A DNA stretch of 64,000 bases. Source: Prauserella_A oleivorans. Lineage in GTDB: Bacteria > Actinomycetota > Actinomycetes > Mycobacteriales > Pseudonocardiaceae. Below the pieces are notes generated by a model that searched no databases, was not told where the DNA came from, and saw only the letters and a list, made by a program, of their open reading frames with translations. Location of the stretch: the NCBI RefSeq assembly GCF_042685745.1, contig NZ_JBHUNT010000001.1, forward strand, positions 5,146,001 to 5,210,000, written 5' to 3'. The position numbers and the translations under genes were made by a program. Shown one piece after another: positions 16,583 through 25,366 of this stretch (the first letter of the stretch is position 1; each line of letters starts with the position of its first letter).

Positions 16583-17317
16583 TCACGACCCGCCGAGCAG
16601 AAGGAGAGCGGGTGGGAGGTTGTTGGCGGCGTGGGCGACCAGGCTCGCCGCCACCCGGCCGGTGAGCAGCCGGGCCAGCCCGATGACGATGCCCTGGCCG
16701 AACAGCGCGACCATGCGCGCGGGCTCGCTGTGCAGCAGGGCGAACACGAGTCCGGTGAGCACCAGGATCACCCACGGTGGCACCCGGTGGTGCGCGAGGC
16801 CGTTCCAGAGCGCGCCGCGTACGAGCAACTCCTCGGTGAGCGGGGCGCCGACCGACACGATCACGGCGGCGACGACGAGCCAGCCGAGGCTGGACGCGAT
16901 GCCGCCGAAGACCTCGTCGAGCGGCTGGGACAGCCGCTCCGTGCCGTACACCTGGATCAGCACGAGGTTGAGCACGTAGCCGGTGAGCAGCGCGAGCAGG
17001 CCGCAGTACAGGCCGACCTTGACGTCGCGGCCGGTCGGCACGAGACCGAAGTCGGCCCGCAGTCCCCGCCCCAGCCGCCACGAGCCCACGGCCGGTGCCA
17101 GGCCGAGCAGGATGTTCGGCACGAACGCCAGCAGCACCAGCGGCCCCAGGCTCGGCAGGGAGAGGGTGCCGGAGCCGCCGTCGGCGAGGAACGCCGAGAA
17201 GATCAGCGAGAGCAGGTAGTAGCCGCCGAGGCCGGCGAAGAACGCGAGGAACCCCCAGTGGGCGCCGAGAACCAGACCGTCACGGGTGGGAGCCGGGTTG
17301 TCGTCCCTGCGGTCCAC
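16583..17317 (-). CDS. CPBP intramembrane metalloprotease (copy 2)
   Basis: 244 residues from the GTG at 17317, chosen for GGGGGAG 6 nt upstream. Same family as the next gene: TEELLVRGALWNGL, FALLHSEPARM and HAANNLPPALL carry the putative metal-binding Glu, Arg and His residues. About seven or eight hydrophobic helices. The pair probably arose by duplication. The open frame continuing to 17668 upstream of this start is a shadow of the amidohydrolase gene. Confidence 0.85.
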   Translation of the reverse strand: MDRRDDNPAPTRDGLVLGAHWGFLAFFAGLGGYYLLSLIFSAFLADGGSGTLSLPSLGPLVLLAFVPNILLGLAPAVGSWRLGRGLRADFGLVPTGRDVKVGLYCGLLALLTGYVLNLVLIQVYGTERLSQPLDEVFGGIASSLGWLVVAAVIVSVGAPLTEELLVRGALWNGLAHHRVPPWVILVLTGLVFALLHSEPARMVALFGQGIVIGLARLLTGRVAASLVAHAANNLPPALLLLGGS

Positions 17318-17381
17318 CGCTGCTCCCCCGCGTCGTGTGTGCGCTCCCCCACTCGCACTGTAACCGCGGAAACGCGGCGGG

Positions 17382-18446
17382 TCAGCCGACGAGCTCGCCG
17401 CGGAGGATGATGTGGCGCGGATGGCGCAGCACAGCCAACTCCTCCCGCGGGTCGGCGTCGAACACGACGAGGTCCGCGGGTGCGCCGTCGGCGATGCCGT
17501 CGTGGCCGAGCCATTCGCGCGCGGCCCAGGAGGCCGAGGCCAGCGCCTGCTCCCGGGACATGCCCGCACGGTGCAGCGCCTCCACCTCGTCCGGCAACCG
17601 CCCGTGGGCGACCATCCCGCCCGCGTCGGTGCCCGGGTACACGGCGACGCCCGCGTCGAGCGCCGCACCGACCATGTCGGTGACGCCCGCGTGCAGGGCC
17701 CGCATGTGTGCCGCGTACGTCGGATACTTGACCGCCTGGTCGGCGATGCCGGGGAAGTTCTCGATGTTGACGAGGGTGGGCACGAGCGCGGTGCCCTGGC
17801 GGGCCATCCGGCCGAGCAGGTCCGCCGAGAGCCCGGTGCCGTGTTCGAGGCAGTCGATGCCGGCGTCGATCAGGCCGGGCAGCGCGTCCTCACCGAAGAC
17901 GTGCGCGGTGACCCGCGCCCCCGCCTCGTGGGCGATCTTGACGGCTTCGGTGAGCACGTCGTCCGGCCACAACGGCGCGAGATCGCCCACGGAACGGTCG
18001 ATCCAGTCGCCGACGATCTTGACCCAGCCGTCGCCCGCGGCCGCCTGCTCGGCGACCGCGTCGGGCAACTGCTCCGGATGGTCGAGGTCGACGCCGAGCT
18101 TGGGAACGTAGCGCTTCGGCAGCGACAGGTGCCTGCCGCAGCGGATGATCCTGGGCAGGTCCGCCCGCTGCTGCAGCGGCCGGATGTCGATCGGCACGCC
18201 GCAGTCGCGGATGAGCAGGGTCCCGGCGTCGCGATCGGTGAGGGCCTGCTCGGTCGCCTCCTCCAGTGTCGTCGGGCCGTCCACCCCGATGCCCGGGTGG
18301 CAGTGCGCGTCGACCAGCCCGGGCACGAGGAAGGCGCCGTCCAGCGTCCGCGCGCCCTCCACCGGGCTGAAGGAGATCCGGCCGCCCTCGATCCAGATGT
18401 CGCGCTCGCCGCCGTCGGGCAGCACGACGCCCCGCAGATGGAACAT
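17382..18446 (-). CDS. Metal-dependent amidohydrolase
   Basis: 354 residues of the amidohydrolase superfamily, closest in look to imidazolonepropionase/prolidase-like enzymes. Metal motif PGLVDAHCHPG (HxH, about 43-53), putative bridging Lys in WVKIVGDW, His in VTAHVFGE and CLEHGTGL, and Asp in YPGTDAGG. No signal peptide. The ATG lies 3 nt after the ffh stop, so it is in the ffh transcription unit. Substrate unknown. Confidence 0.8.
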   Translation of the reverse strand: MFHLRGVVLPDGGERDIWIEGGRISFSPVEGARTLDGAFLVPGLVDAHCHPGIGVDGPTTLEEATEQALTDRDAGTLLIRDCGVPIDIRPLQQRADLPRIIRCGRHLSLPKRYVPKLGVDLDHPEQLPDAVAEQAAAGDGWVKIVGDWIDRSVGDLAPLWPDDVLTEAVKIAHEAGARVTAHVFGEDALPGLIDAGIDCLEHGTGLSADLLGRMARQGTALVPTLVNIENFPGIADQAVKYPTYAAHMRALHAGVTDMVGAALDAGVAVYPGTDAGGMVAHGRLPDEVEALHRAGMSREQALASASWAAREWLGHDGIADGAPADLVVFDADPREELAVLRHPRHIILRGELVG

Positions 18447-18449
18447 GAG

Positions 18450-19997
18450 CTAGTTGTTCTTGCCCTTGTTCTTCGGCAGCTTGAGCTTGGACGGGTCGAA
18501 CCCGGGAGGCAGGTCGTTGAGCCCGCCGCCGAGCTGGGAGAGGTCGGGCATGCCGCCACCGCCCGCGGGCGGCAGGCCACCGGGCATACCGGGGAAGCCG
18601 CCCCGCACCTTCGGCTGCGTGGGGCCCTTGTTCTTGCCCTTCTTCCCCTTCCTGCCCTTCTTCTGCTTCTTCGTCGGGCTGGGGCCGCCGAAGCCGAACC
18701 GGCCCGCCATCTGCTGCATCATCTTGCGGGCTTCGTAGAACCGGTTGACGAGGTCGTTGACCTCGCGGACCGCCACGCCCGAACCGCGGGCGATGCGCTG
18801 CCGTCGCGAGGCGTTGATGATCTTCGGGTTGGCCCGCTCGGCGGGCGTCATGCCGCGGATGATGGCCTGCAGCTTGTCGAGGTGCTTGTCGTCGACCTGG
18901 GCGAGCTGGTCCTTCATCTGGTTCGCGCCGGGCAACATGCCCAGGAGGTTGCCGATCGGGCCCATCTTGCGCACGGCCAGCATCTGCTCGAGGAAGTCCT
19001 CGAGCGTCAGCTCGCCGGTGCCCAGTTTCTCGGCGGCCTTCTCCGCCTTCTCCTGGTCGAACGCCTGCTCGGCCTGCTCGATGAGCGTGAGCATGTCGCC
19101 CATGCCGAGAATGCGGCTGGCCATCCGGTCCGGGTGGAAGACGTCGAAGTCCTCGAGCTTCTCCCCGTTGGAGGCGAACAGGATCGGCTGGCCGGTGACA
19201 TGCCGCACGGACAGGGCGGCACCACCACGCGCGTCGCCGTCGAGCTTGGTCAGCACGACACCGGAGAAGCCGACACCGTCGCGGAACGCCTCGGCCGTGG
19301 TCACGGCGTCCTGACCGATCATGGCGTCGACCACGAACAGCGTCTCGTCCGGCTGGACGGCGTCGCGGATGTCGGCGGCCTGCCGCATCAGCTCCTCGTC
19401 GACACCCAGCCGGCCGGCGGTGTCGACCACGACGACGTCGTGCTGGGCGCGCCTGGCCTCGTCGATGCTGCGCCGCGCGACGTCCACCGGGTCGCCGATG
19501 CCGTTGCCCGGCTCCGGGGCGAACGTCGGGACGCCGGCGCGCTCACCGACCACCTGCAGCTGGGTGACGGCGTTGGGCCGCTGGAGGTCGCACGCGACGA
19601 GCAGCGGGGCGTGGCCCTGCTTCTTGAGCCACTGCGCGAGCTTGCCGGCCAGCGTGGTCTTACCGGAACCCTGCAGACCGGCCAGCATGATGACCGTCGG
19701 CGGGGTCTTCGCCAGGTTGAGCCTGCGGGTCTCGCCACCGAGGATGCCGATGAGCTCCTCGTTGACGATCTTGATGACCTGCTGCGCCGGGTTGAGGGCC
19801 TCGGAGACCTCGGCGCCCTTGGCCCGTTCCTTGACGTGCTTGATGAACTCCCGCACCACGGGCAGCGCGACGTCGGCCTCCAGCAGCGCGATGCGGATCT
19901 CGCGCGCGGTGGCGTCGATGTCGGCGTCGGAGAGCTTGCCCTTGCCGCGGAGGTTCTGCAGGACCGAGGTGAGCCGATCCGAGAGTGTGTCGAACAC
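18450..19997 (-). CDS. ffh: Signal recognition particle protein Ffh
   Basis: SRP54 GTPase that targets nascent membrane proteins with FtsY. 515 residues from the GTG at 19997, which gives the family start MFDTLSDRL. N domain (1-90), G domain with P-loop GLQGSGKTT (about 106-114), CDLQRPNAV, DTAGRLGVD, TKLDGDARGG, then the methionine-rich M domain (FLEQMLAVRKMGP, RRQRIARGSG). The C-terminus has an unusual extension of about 75 residues: a Lys-rich block then a Gly/Pro/Met-rich region ending KLKLPKNKGKNN, probably RNA-contacting. Confidence 0.97.
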   Translation of the reverse strand: MFDTLSDRLTSVLQNLRGKGKLSDADIDATAREIRIALLEADVALPVVREFIKHVKERAKGAEVSEALNPAQQVIKIVNEELIGILGGETRRLNLAKTPPTVIMLAGLQGSGKTTLAGKLAQWLKKQGHAPLLVACDLQRPNAVTQLQVVGERAGVPTFAPEPGNGIGDPVDVARRSIDEARRAQHDVVVVDTAGRLGVDEELMRQAADIRDAVQPDETLFVVDAMIGQDAVTTAEAFRDGVGFSGVVLTKLDGDARGGAALSVRHVTGQPILFASNGEKLEDFDVFHPDRMASRILGMGDMLTLIEQAEQAFDQEKAEKAAEKLGTGELTLEDFLEQMLAVRKMGPIGNLLGMLPGANQMKDQLAQVDDKHLDKLQAIIRGMTPAERANPKIINASRRQRIARGSGVAVREVNDLVNRFYEARKMMQQMAGRFGFGGPSPTKKQKKGRKGKKGKNKGPTQPKVRGGFPGMPGGLPPAGGGGMPDLSQLGGGLNDLPPGFDPSKLKLPKNKGKNN

Positions 19998-20083
19998 GGG
20001 GTGCACGCTCCAGCAGGTCGTGGTTACTCAGCCGGCTCACGGGCCGGCGACATCCCAGGGTACTGGCCGGGCGTTGCCGAGGG

Positions 20084-20124
20084 GCCGCCCGGCCGGTCTG
20101 CTCCCCCTGTACCGGCCGGGCGGC
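20084..20124 (-). terminator. Strong GC hairpin upstream of ffh
   Basis: Perfect 13-bp inverted repeat, GCCGCCCGGCCGG at 20084-20096 and its complement at 20112-20124, with a 15-nt loop. It lies about 210 nt after the glnD stop and 87 nt before the ffh start, so it probably terminates amtB-glnB-glnD or stabilises its 3' end. Confidence 0.6.
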
Positions 20125-20196
20125 GTCCTCAGCCCCGGTCGGCGCTCACTGGTCGGCGCGTTCGCCAGACCCCCAGTACCAGGCGATCGTCTCGCC

Positions 20197-20319
20197 GGCC
20201 AGGGCGCCTTACCGAGGCAGATCCCAGCTTGCCGTCCGTGGCCCGGTGCCCGGCAGCGTGAAGACACCGGAGTGTGCGTAGGTAGAACCACTCACCCTGT
20301 CTCCGTAAGGTCCCTGGCC
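20197..20319 (+). ncRNA. Candidate structured RNA of unknown class
   Basis: A 123-nt segment closes into a long stem: GGCCAGGG (20197-20204) with CCCTGGCC (20312-20319), CCTTAC (20207-20212) with GTAAGG (20305-20310), and GAGGCAG (20214-20220) with CTGTCTC (20297-20303), 21 pairs with small interruptions. The one wobble (217-300) and a possible G206-T311 pair are G-U only in plus-strand RNA. Inside, CCGGTG/CACCGG (243-248/265-270), TGCCG/CGGCA (230-234/251-255) and GAGTG/CACTC (270-274/289-293) can form, the first two in pseudoknot order. It matches no RNA family I recognise, including SRP RNA. Expression is unproven. Confidence 0.45.
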
Positions 20320-20331
20320 AGGTCAGGATGG

Positions 20332-22653
20332 TCACGACGCCGCTGCGAGCACGGCCTGCTCGACCCGTTGTCGCCACGCCGCGTCGACCCCGCTGTGCCT
20401 CGGCGTCACGGCGAACGAGTCGACGACCCGGGAACCCAGCGTCGCCACCTTCGCCCAGCGCACCTCGGCATCGCAGCGGCGTAGTGCGCCGGCGACGCGG
20501 TAGAGCAGGCCGATACGGTCCGCGGCCCGCAGCTCGAGCACGACGGTGCTGGAGCCGGCGGTCTCGTCGTCGAACCACAGCACCTTCGGCGCCACGGCGA
20601 CCGTCGGCGCGGCCTCGTAGGCCTTCTCCTTCTCGGCCAGCTTCTGGCTCAGCGGCAGCCCGCCCGCGACCGCGCGCGCGAACTGTTCCCGCAGCAGCGT
20701 GCTGTCCGGGAGGGTGCCGAACCGCGGCGAGGCGGTGAACACGCCGACCCGGCCGCCGTCGTGACTGCGCAGCATCGCGGTGTGCACCTCGAGCGAGTTG
20801 AGCGCGAGGACACCGGCCGCGGGTGTGAGCAGTTCGGCATTGGCGGGCACGGCCAGCACCACCGTCGCGAGGTTGCCCGCCACGGTGACCCGCACTTGCC
20901 CCTTCGTCGTACGGATCGCCTCGGCCACCAGTTCGCGCTGGGTGTCGTCCAGCGGGTCCGGCACCGAGAAGGCACTGCCGTGCAGCAGCCGCCGCGTGCG
21001 GCCGACCAGCTCGGCGATGAGGCCCGCCTTCCACTCCGTCCAGACGCCGGGGCCGGTCGCGAGCGCGTCGGCCTGTGCCAGCGCATGGAGCAGGTCCAGC
21101 AGCAGCGGGTTGCCGTCGATGGTCTTGGCGACCCGCTCGACGGTTTCCTGCTCGCTGATGTCCCGGCGAGTCGCCGTGTGCGGCAACAGCAGGTGATGCC
21201 GCACCATGCCCGCCACCACCGTGGTGTCCTCATCGGACAGTCCGATGCGGGTGGCCACGTGCGCGGCGATCTTGGCGCCCAGTTCGGAGTGGTCGGTGTC
21301 GCGCCCCTTGCCGATGTCGTGCAGCAACGCGCCGAGCAGCAGCAGATCCGGTCGCGCCACGGTGGTGGTGAGCTTGGCCGCCTCCACACAGGTCTGCACG
21401 AGGTGCCGGTCGACGGTCCACGCGTGCACCGGCTCGCGGGGCGGCAGGTCGCGGACCGCGCCCCACTCGGGGAACAGCCGCGCCCACAGCCCGGTCCAGT
21501 CGAGCGCCTCCACGGCGTCGACCAGTCCCTCGCCCGCGCCGAGCAGCTCGGTGAGGGCCTGTCGTGCGGGCTCCGGCCACGGCGCCCGCAGTTCCGGGGC
21601 AGAATCGCCCAGGGTGCGCAGCGTTCCGTGGGCGATCGGCTTGCCCGACCGGGCCGACGCCGCCGCCACGCGCAGCAGCAGCCCGGGATCGCGGGCCGGA
21701 ACGGCGTCGCGGGCGAGCGCGACCTCGTTGCCGTGCAGGACCACGCCGTCGTCCAGCGGTGTCCTGGCCGGCCTGCGGCCGAACCGAGTCCTCGGCGGTT
21801 CGACAGCCGCGCGCAACGCGACGTCCACCGCGTACCCGACCGCCCGGCCCGCTCCCGCGAGCTTGCGCGCGAGCGTGAACCGGTCGCCCAGATCGAGCTC
21901 CGCCGCCACCACGTCGGCCTCCGCCGCGCCGAGCACGTCCCGGTCGCGACGGAGATTGCGGCGCAGCTCCGTGCGGACGTCCAGCAACAGTTCGCGTGCC
22001 GCCCGCAGTTCCTCGCCGGGACGGTCGATCAGCTGCGCGGCGGCGAACGCCTCCAGCAGACCGAGGTCACGCAATCCGCCGCGGCCGTACTTCAGATCGG
22101 GCTCCGCCGACTGTGCGATCTCACCGCTGCGCGCCCAGCGCGCCCGGGTGGCCTCGGCGAGCTCGGGAAGCCGCTTGCGGGCGGTGCGCCGCCACTGTTC
22201 CCGGGCCGCCGAGACGAGCCGCGAGGTGAGTTCGGCGTCCCCGGCGAGATGCCGCCCGTCGAGCAGTCCCATGGCGGTGCGCAGATCCTCCGAGGCGACC
22301 TTGAGCGCCTCGGCCGGCGTGCGCACCGAATGATCCAGCCCCACGCGCGCGTCCCACAGCGGGTACCAGAGCGCGTCGGCGATCTCACCGATGTTCGGAT
22401 GTCCGTTGTGTACCAGTACCAGATCGAGATCGGAGAACGGTACGAGCTCGCGACGGCCGAGGCCGCCGACGGCGGCCAGCGCGACACCACCAGGCGCGGT
22501 GCCTGTGACGTCGATGCCGGCCGCCGTGGCGGCCTTGCTCAGCCAGAACTCGTACAGGTCGACCAGCGCGGCACGCAATGCCGTCGCGCCGAGCCTTCCG
22601 TGCCGACCTTCCAGCAGCCGGTTGGCTGCCTCGACAAGCCCCGCTACGACCAC
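20332..22653 (-). CDS. glnD: PII uridylyl/adenylyltransferase GlnD
   Basis: Nitrogen-status sensor that modifies PII; in actinomycetes it adenylylates GlnK/GlnB at Tyr51. 773 residues: nucleotidyltransferase domain with GGLGRRELVPFSDLD (63-77), linker domain, HD phosphohydrolase domain with LLHDIGKGRDTDHSELG, and C-terminal ACT domain(s) containing VVLELRAADRIGLLYRVAGAL. Slightly shorter than E. coli GlnD (890), normal for actinobacteria. The start lies 9 nt after the glnB stop. Confidence 0.96.
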   Translation of the reverse strand: MVVAGLVEAANRLLEGRHGRLGATALRAALVDLYEFWLSKAATAAGIDVTGTAPGGVALAAVGGLGRRELVPFSDLDLVLVHNGHPNIGEIADALWYPLWDARVGLDHSVRTPAEALKVASEDLRTAMGLLDGRHLAGDAELTSRLVSAAREQWRRTARKRLPELAEATRARWARSGEIAQSAEPDLKYGRGGLRDLGLLEAFAAAQLIDRPGEELRAARELLLDVRTELRRNLRRDRDVLGAAEADVVAAELDLGDRFTLARKLAGAGRAVGYAVDVALRAAVEPPRTRFGRRPARTPLDDGVVLHGNEVALARDAVPARDPGLLLRVAAASARSGKPIAHGTLRTLGDSAPELRAPWPEPARQALTELLGAGEGLVDAVEALDWTGLWARLFPEWGAVRDLPPREPVHAWTVDRHLVQTCVEAAKLTTTVARPDLLLLGALLHDIGKGRDTDHSELGAKIAAHVATRIGLSDEDTTVVAGMVRHHLLLPHTATRRDISEQETVERVAKTIDGNPLLLDLLHALAQADALATGPGVWTEWKAGLIAELVGRTRRLLHGSAFSVPDPLDDTQRELVAEAIRTTKGQVRVTVAGNLATVVLAVPANAELLTPAAGVLALNSLEVHTAMLRSHDGGRVGVFTASPRFGTLPDSTLLREQFARAVAGGLPLSQKLAEKEKAYEAAPTVAVAPKVLWFDDETAGSSTVVLELRAADRIGLLYRVAGALRRCDAEVRWAKVATLGSRVVDSFAVTPRHSGVDAAWRQRVEQAVLAAAS

Positions 22654-22662
22654 TGCGCGCGC

Positions 22663-23001
22663 CTAGAGGGCATCCGCGCCGCGTTCGCCGGTGCGGACTC
22701 TGATCACGGTGTCGACCGGGGTGACCCACACCTTGCCGTCACCGATCTTGCCGGTGTGCGCGGCGCTGACGACGGCGTCGATCACCTTTTCGACGTTGGC
22801 GTCGTCGGTCACGACCTCGATCTTCAGCTTGGCCACGAAATCGACGGCGTACTCGGCGCCGCGGTAGACCTCGGTGTGGCCCTTCTGCCTGCCGTACCCC
22901 TGGACCTCGCTGACCGTCATCCCGAGCACACCGAGCTGCTCGAGGGCGGAGCGGATGTCGTCGAGGGTGAATGGCTTGACGATGGCGGTGATCAGTTTCA
23001 T
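22663..23001 (-). CDS. glnB: Nitrogen regulatory protein PII
   Basis: 112-residue trimeric signal protein that reads 2-oxoglutarate and ATP/ADP and binds AmtB through its T-loop. The T-loop GHTEVYRGAEYAVDF carries Tyr46 and the modifiable Tyr51; the B-loop is TGKIGDGKVWV and the C-loop RVRTGERG. Its ATG overlaps the amtB stop (ATGA), giving the classical amtB-glnB-glnD operon. Orthologous to glnK of other actinomycetes. Confidence 0.97.
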   Translation of the reverse strand: MKLITAIVKPFTLDDIRSALEQLGVLGMTVSEVQGYGRQKGHTEVYRGAEYAVDFVAKLKIEVVTDDANVEKVIDAVVSAAHTGKIGDGKVWVTPVDTVIRVRTGERGADAL

Positions 23002-24311
23002 GACTTGGTCTCCTCGAGCTTCTTCGCGCCGCCGGCCTCGGTCTCGACCGACGCGGCCCGGCCACCACGGCTGCCGGCAAAGTCATAGGCCGACTCGGCG
23101 TGCTCCGACTCGTCGATACCGGCGACCTCGTCCTCGGTGGAGACCCGCAGGCCCATCGTGAACTTGATGATCAGGGCGATGATCGAGGTGATCAGGAAGG
23201 AGTAGGCGAGCACCGCGACCGCACCGAGCACCTGCTTGCCGAGCTGGTCCGCACCGCCACCGTAGAACAGCCCGTCGACGCTGCCCTCGTTGACGTTGGT
23301 GGTGCCGAAGAAGCCGATCAGCACCGTGCCGACGAGACCACCGACGAGGTGGACGCCGACGACGTCGAGCGAGTCGTCGTAACCGAAGCGGTACTTCAGG
23401 CCCACCGCCAGCGCGCAGAGAATGCCGGCGATCACACCGATGGACAGCGCGCCCCAGGTGTCGACGAACGCACACGCCGGGGTGATGGCGACCAGGCCGG
23501 CCACGACGCCCGAGGCGGCACCGAGGCTCGTCGCCTTGCCGTCGCGCAGCCGCTCGGTGAGCAGCCAGCCGAGCATGGCGGCACAGGTCGCGGTGAGAGT
23601 GTTGACGAACGCGACACCGGCGATCTCGTTGGCCCCCAGCGCCGAACCGGCGTTGAAGCCGAACCAGCCGAACCACAGCAGGCCCGCACCGAGCATCACG
23701 TAGGGCAGGTTGTGCGGCTTCATCGGCTCCTTGGGCCAGCCGCGCCGCTTGCCGAGCACCAGCGCCAGGGCGAGAGCGGCGGCACCGGCGTTGATGTGCA
23801 CCGCGGTACCACCCGCGAAGTCCAGAGCCGCGAGGTCGTTGGCGATCCAGCCGCCGACCACGCCCGAGTCCTCGTTGTCGAACGCGAAGACCCAGTGCGC
23901 CACGGGGAAGTACACGACCGTGGCCCACAGGCCGGCGAACAGAAGCCACGCGCCGAACCGCATGCGGTCGGCGACGGCACCGGCGATCAGGGCGACCGTG
24001 ATGATCGCGAACATGCCCTGGAACGCCGCGAAGCCCGTGGTGCTCAGCGCGTCGCCGCCCATCAGCCCGGACAGACCGAGCGCCTCGAACGGGTCACCGA
24101 GCAGACCGGCGCCGACGTCGTTACCGAAGGCCACCGAGTAGCCGTAGACGACCCACAGCACCCCGATCAGGCCCATGGCGCCGAAGCACATCATGAGCAT
24201 GTTCAGCACGCTCTTCGACCGGACCATGCCACCGTAGAAAAACGCCAGTCCCGGTGTCATCAGCAGCACCAAAGCGGCGCTGGTGAGCAACCAGGCCGTA
24301 TCTCCTTGCAC
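22998..24311 (-). CDS. amtB: Ammonium transporter
   Basis: Trimeric ammonium channel. 437 residues from the GTG at 24311, which has the excellent ribosome site AAGGAGGAG. Eleven hydrophobic helices; family motifs FFYGGMVRSKSVLNMLM near the start, twin-His region (AVHINAGAAALALAL, VGVHLVGGLVGT) and WFGWFGFNAGSAL. The cytoplasmic C-terminus is acidic and longer than in E. coli. GlnR-like half sites lie 87-134 bp upstream. Confidence 0.97.
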   Translation of the reverse strand: MQGDTAWLLTSAALVLLMTPGLAFFYGGMVRSKSVLNMLMMCFGAMGLIGVLWVVYGYSVAFGNDVGAGLLGDPFEALGLSGLMGGDALSTTGFAAFQGMFAIITVALIAGAVADRMRFGAWLLFAGLWATVVYFPVAHWVFAFDNEDSGVVGGWIANDLAALDFAGGTAVHINAGAAALALALVLGKRRGWPKEPMKPHNLPYVMLGAGLLWFGWFGFNAGSALGANEIAGVAFVNTLTATCAAMLGWLLTERLRDGKATSLGAASGVVAGLVAITPACAFVDTWGALSIGVIAGILCALAVGLKYRFGYDDSLDVVGVHLVGGLVGTVLIGFFGTTNVNEGSVDGLFYGGGADQLGKQVLGAVAVLAYSFLITSIIALIIKFTMGLRVSTEDEVAGIDESEHAESAYDFAGSRGGRAASVETEAGGAKKLEETKS

Positions 24312-24397
24312 GCTTCTCCTCCTTCGAGAGCCGTATCGCCGAACTCGCAATTGCGGCACAGCATCGAGAAGGCGTGTTGCACGGAATGGCTTCTCAG

Positions 24398-24445
24398 GTT
24401 TCGAGAGCGTGAAGCAAACAGGCGGCCATGTTACGTCTGCGTTTC
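24398..24445 (-). promoter_or_regulatory. Candidate GlnR boxes upstream of amtB
   Basis: Reading on the minus strand: GAAAC-n6-GTAAC (24445-24430) and TTCAC-n6-GAAAC (24413-24398). Both match the actinomycete GlnR pattern of alternating GTnAC and GAAAC elements with 6-nt gaps, the second with one mismatch. The two pairs are 1 nt out of the ideal 22-bp register. Position and target fit GlnR control. Confidence 0.4.
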
Positions 24446-24544
24446 TCCCCACCAGGGGCAATACGTCCGGTTGCGAAACGTCGTGGTCGAATATGTCCCG
24501 TGACCTCGCGTAAGGCGCTCGGAAACTCGTTACCGTCCGTTGTC

Positions 24545-25366
24545 ATGGACGCGTTGCGCTGCTCCATCTGCGCAGAGCCACTCCATCCGGTGAACCAGTC
24601 GCTGCGTTGCGAACGGCGCCACTCGTTCGACATTGCGAAGCAGGGCTACGTCAACTTGCTCCATGCGAGGGTCGACGCGGGGACGGCGGACACGACCGAG
24701 ATGGTCGCGGCGCGCGCCGGCTTCCTCTCCGGCGGGTGGTACGAGCCGCTCACCGACCTGCTGGCCGAGTGCGTGACGGGGCACGGCGAACACGAGCTGG
24801 TGGTCGACGCGGGCGCCGGAACCGGCTACTACCTCGCGCGCGTGCTCGACCGCGTGCCGCGGGCGGCGGGGCTGGCGCTGGACGTGTCGGCACCGGCGTT
24901 GCGCCGGGCGGCACGGGCGCATCCGCGGATCGGGGCGGCCGTGTGGAACCTCTGGCAACCATGGCCGGTCGCCTCGGAGGTCGCCGACGTGGTGCTCAAC
25001 GTCTTCGCGCCCCGCAATCCCGGCGAGTTCCAGCGCGTGCTGCGGCCCGGCGGTCTGCTCGTCGTGGCGGCGCCCGGACCCGGGCACCTCGCCGAACTGG
25101 CGCAGCGGCTGCCGCTGCTCGACATCGCCGGCGACAAACAACACCGGCTCGCCGAGGCCCTCTCCGGCCGGTTCGAGCTGGCCGACCGGGCCGAGACCGC
25201 TCGCACTGTGTCGCTCGCGCCCGCCGACGTGCGGCAGCTGGTGCTCATGGGGCCGAACGCGCATCATCTGCACCGGGACGGGCTCGGCGAAGCGCTGGAC
25301 CGGCTGACCGAGAGCGTGCAGGTCACCACGGCGTTCCAGGTGTCGGTGTTCCGGAGGCTGCCATGA
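24545..25366 (+). CDS. rlmA: RlmA-type 23S rRNA (guanine-N1) methyltransferase
   Basis: 273 residues from the ATG at 24545. N-terminal zinc finger (LRCSICAEPLH, LRCERRHSFDIAKQGYVNLL) typical of RlmA-I/RlmA-II, then a Rossmann SAM domain with VVDAGAGTGYYLARVL (about 86-101) and LDVSAPALRRA. In Gram-positives this enzyme methylates G748 and influences tylosin-type macrolide sensitivity; the exact nucleotide is inferred. It is divergent from amtB and coupled by ATGA to the next gene. Confidence 0.82.
   Translation: MDALRCSICAEPLHPVNQSLRCERRHSFDIAKQGYVNLLHARVDAGTADTTEMVAARAGFLSGGWYEPLTDLLAECVTGHGEHELVVDAGAGTGYYLARVLDRVPRAAGLALDVSAPALRRAARAHPRIGAAVWNLWQPWPVASEVADVVLNVFAPRNPGEFQRVLRPGGLLVVAAPGPGHLAELAQRLPLLDIAGDKQHRLAEALSGRFELADRAETARTVSLAPADVRQLVLMGPNAHHLHRDGLGEALDRLTESVQVTTAFQVSVFRRLP

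Larger units (their letters stand above)
19998..20331. other. glnD-ffh intergenic region
   Basis: 334 bp with no supported ORF. It contains a terminator-like GC hairpin (20084-20124) and an RNA-like long-stem fold (20197-20319). The minus-strand frame running across it into glnD has no family resemblance. Confidence 0.75.

Noticed and set aside
17412..20261. A 949-codon plus-strand frame opposite the amidohydrolase and ffh
   Set aside because: Antisense shadow of two well-identified genes; no motif or ribosome site.
20197..20319. 4.5S/SRP RNA gene next to ffh
   Set aside because: The conserved SRP domain IV loop (GGAA tetraloop with the asymmetric A/C loop) is absent.
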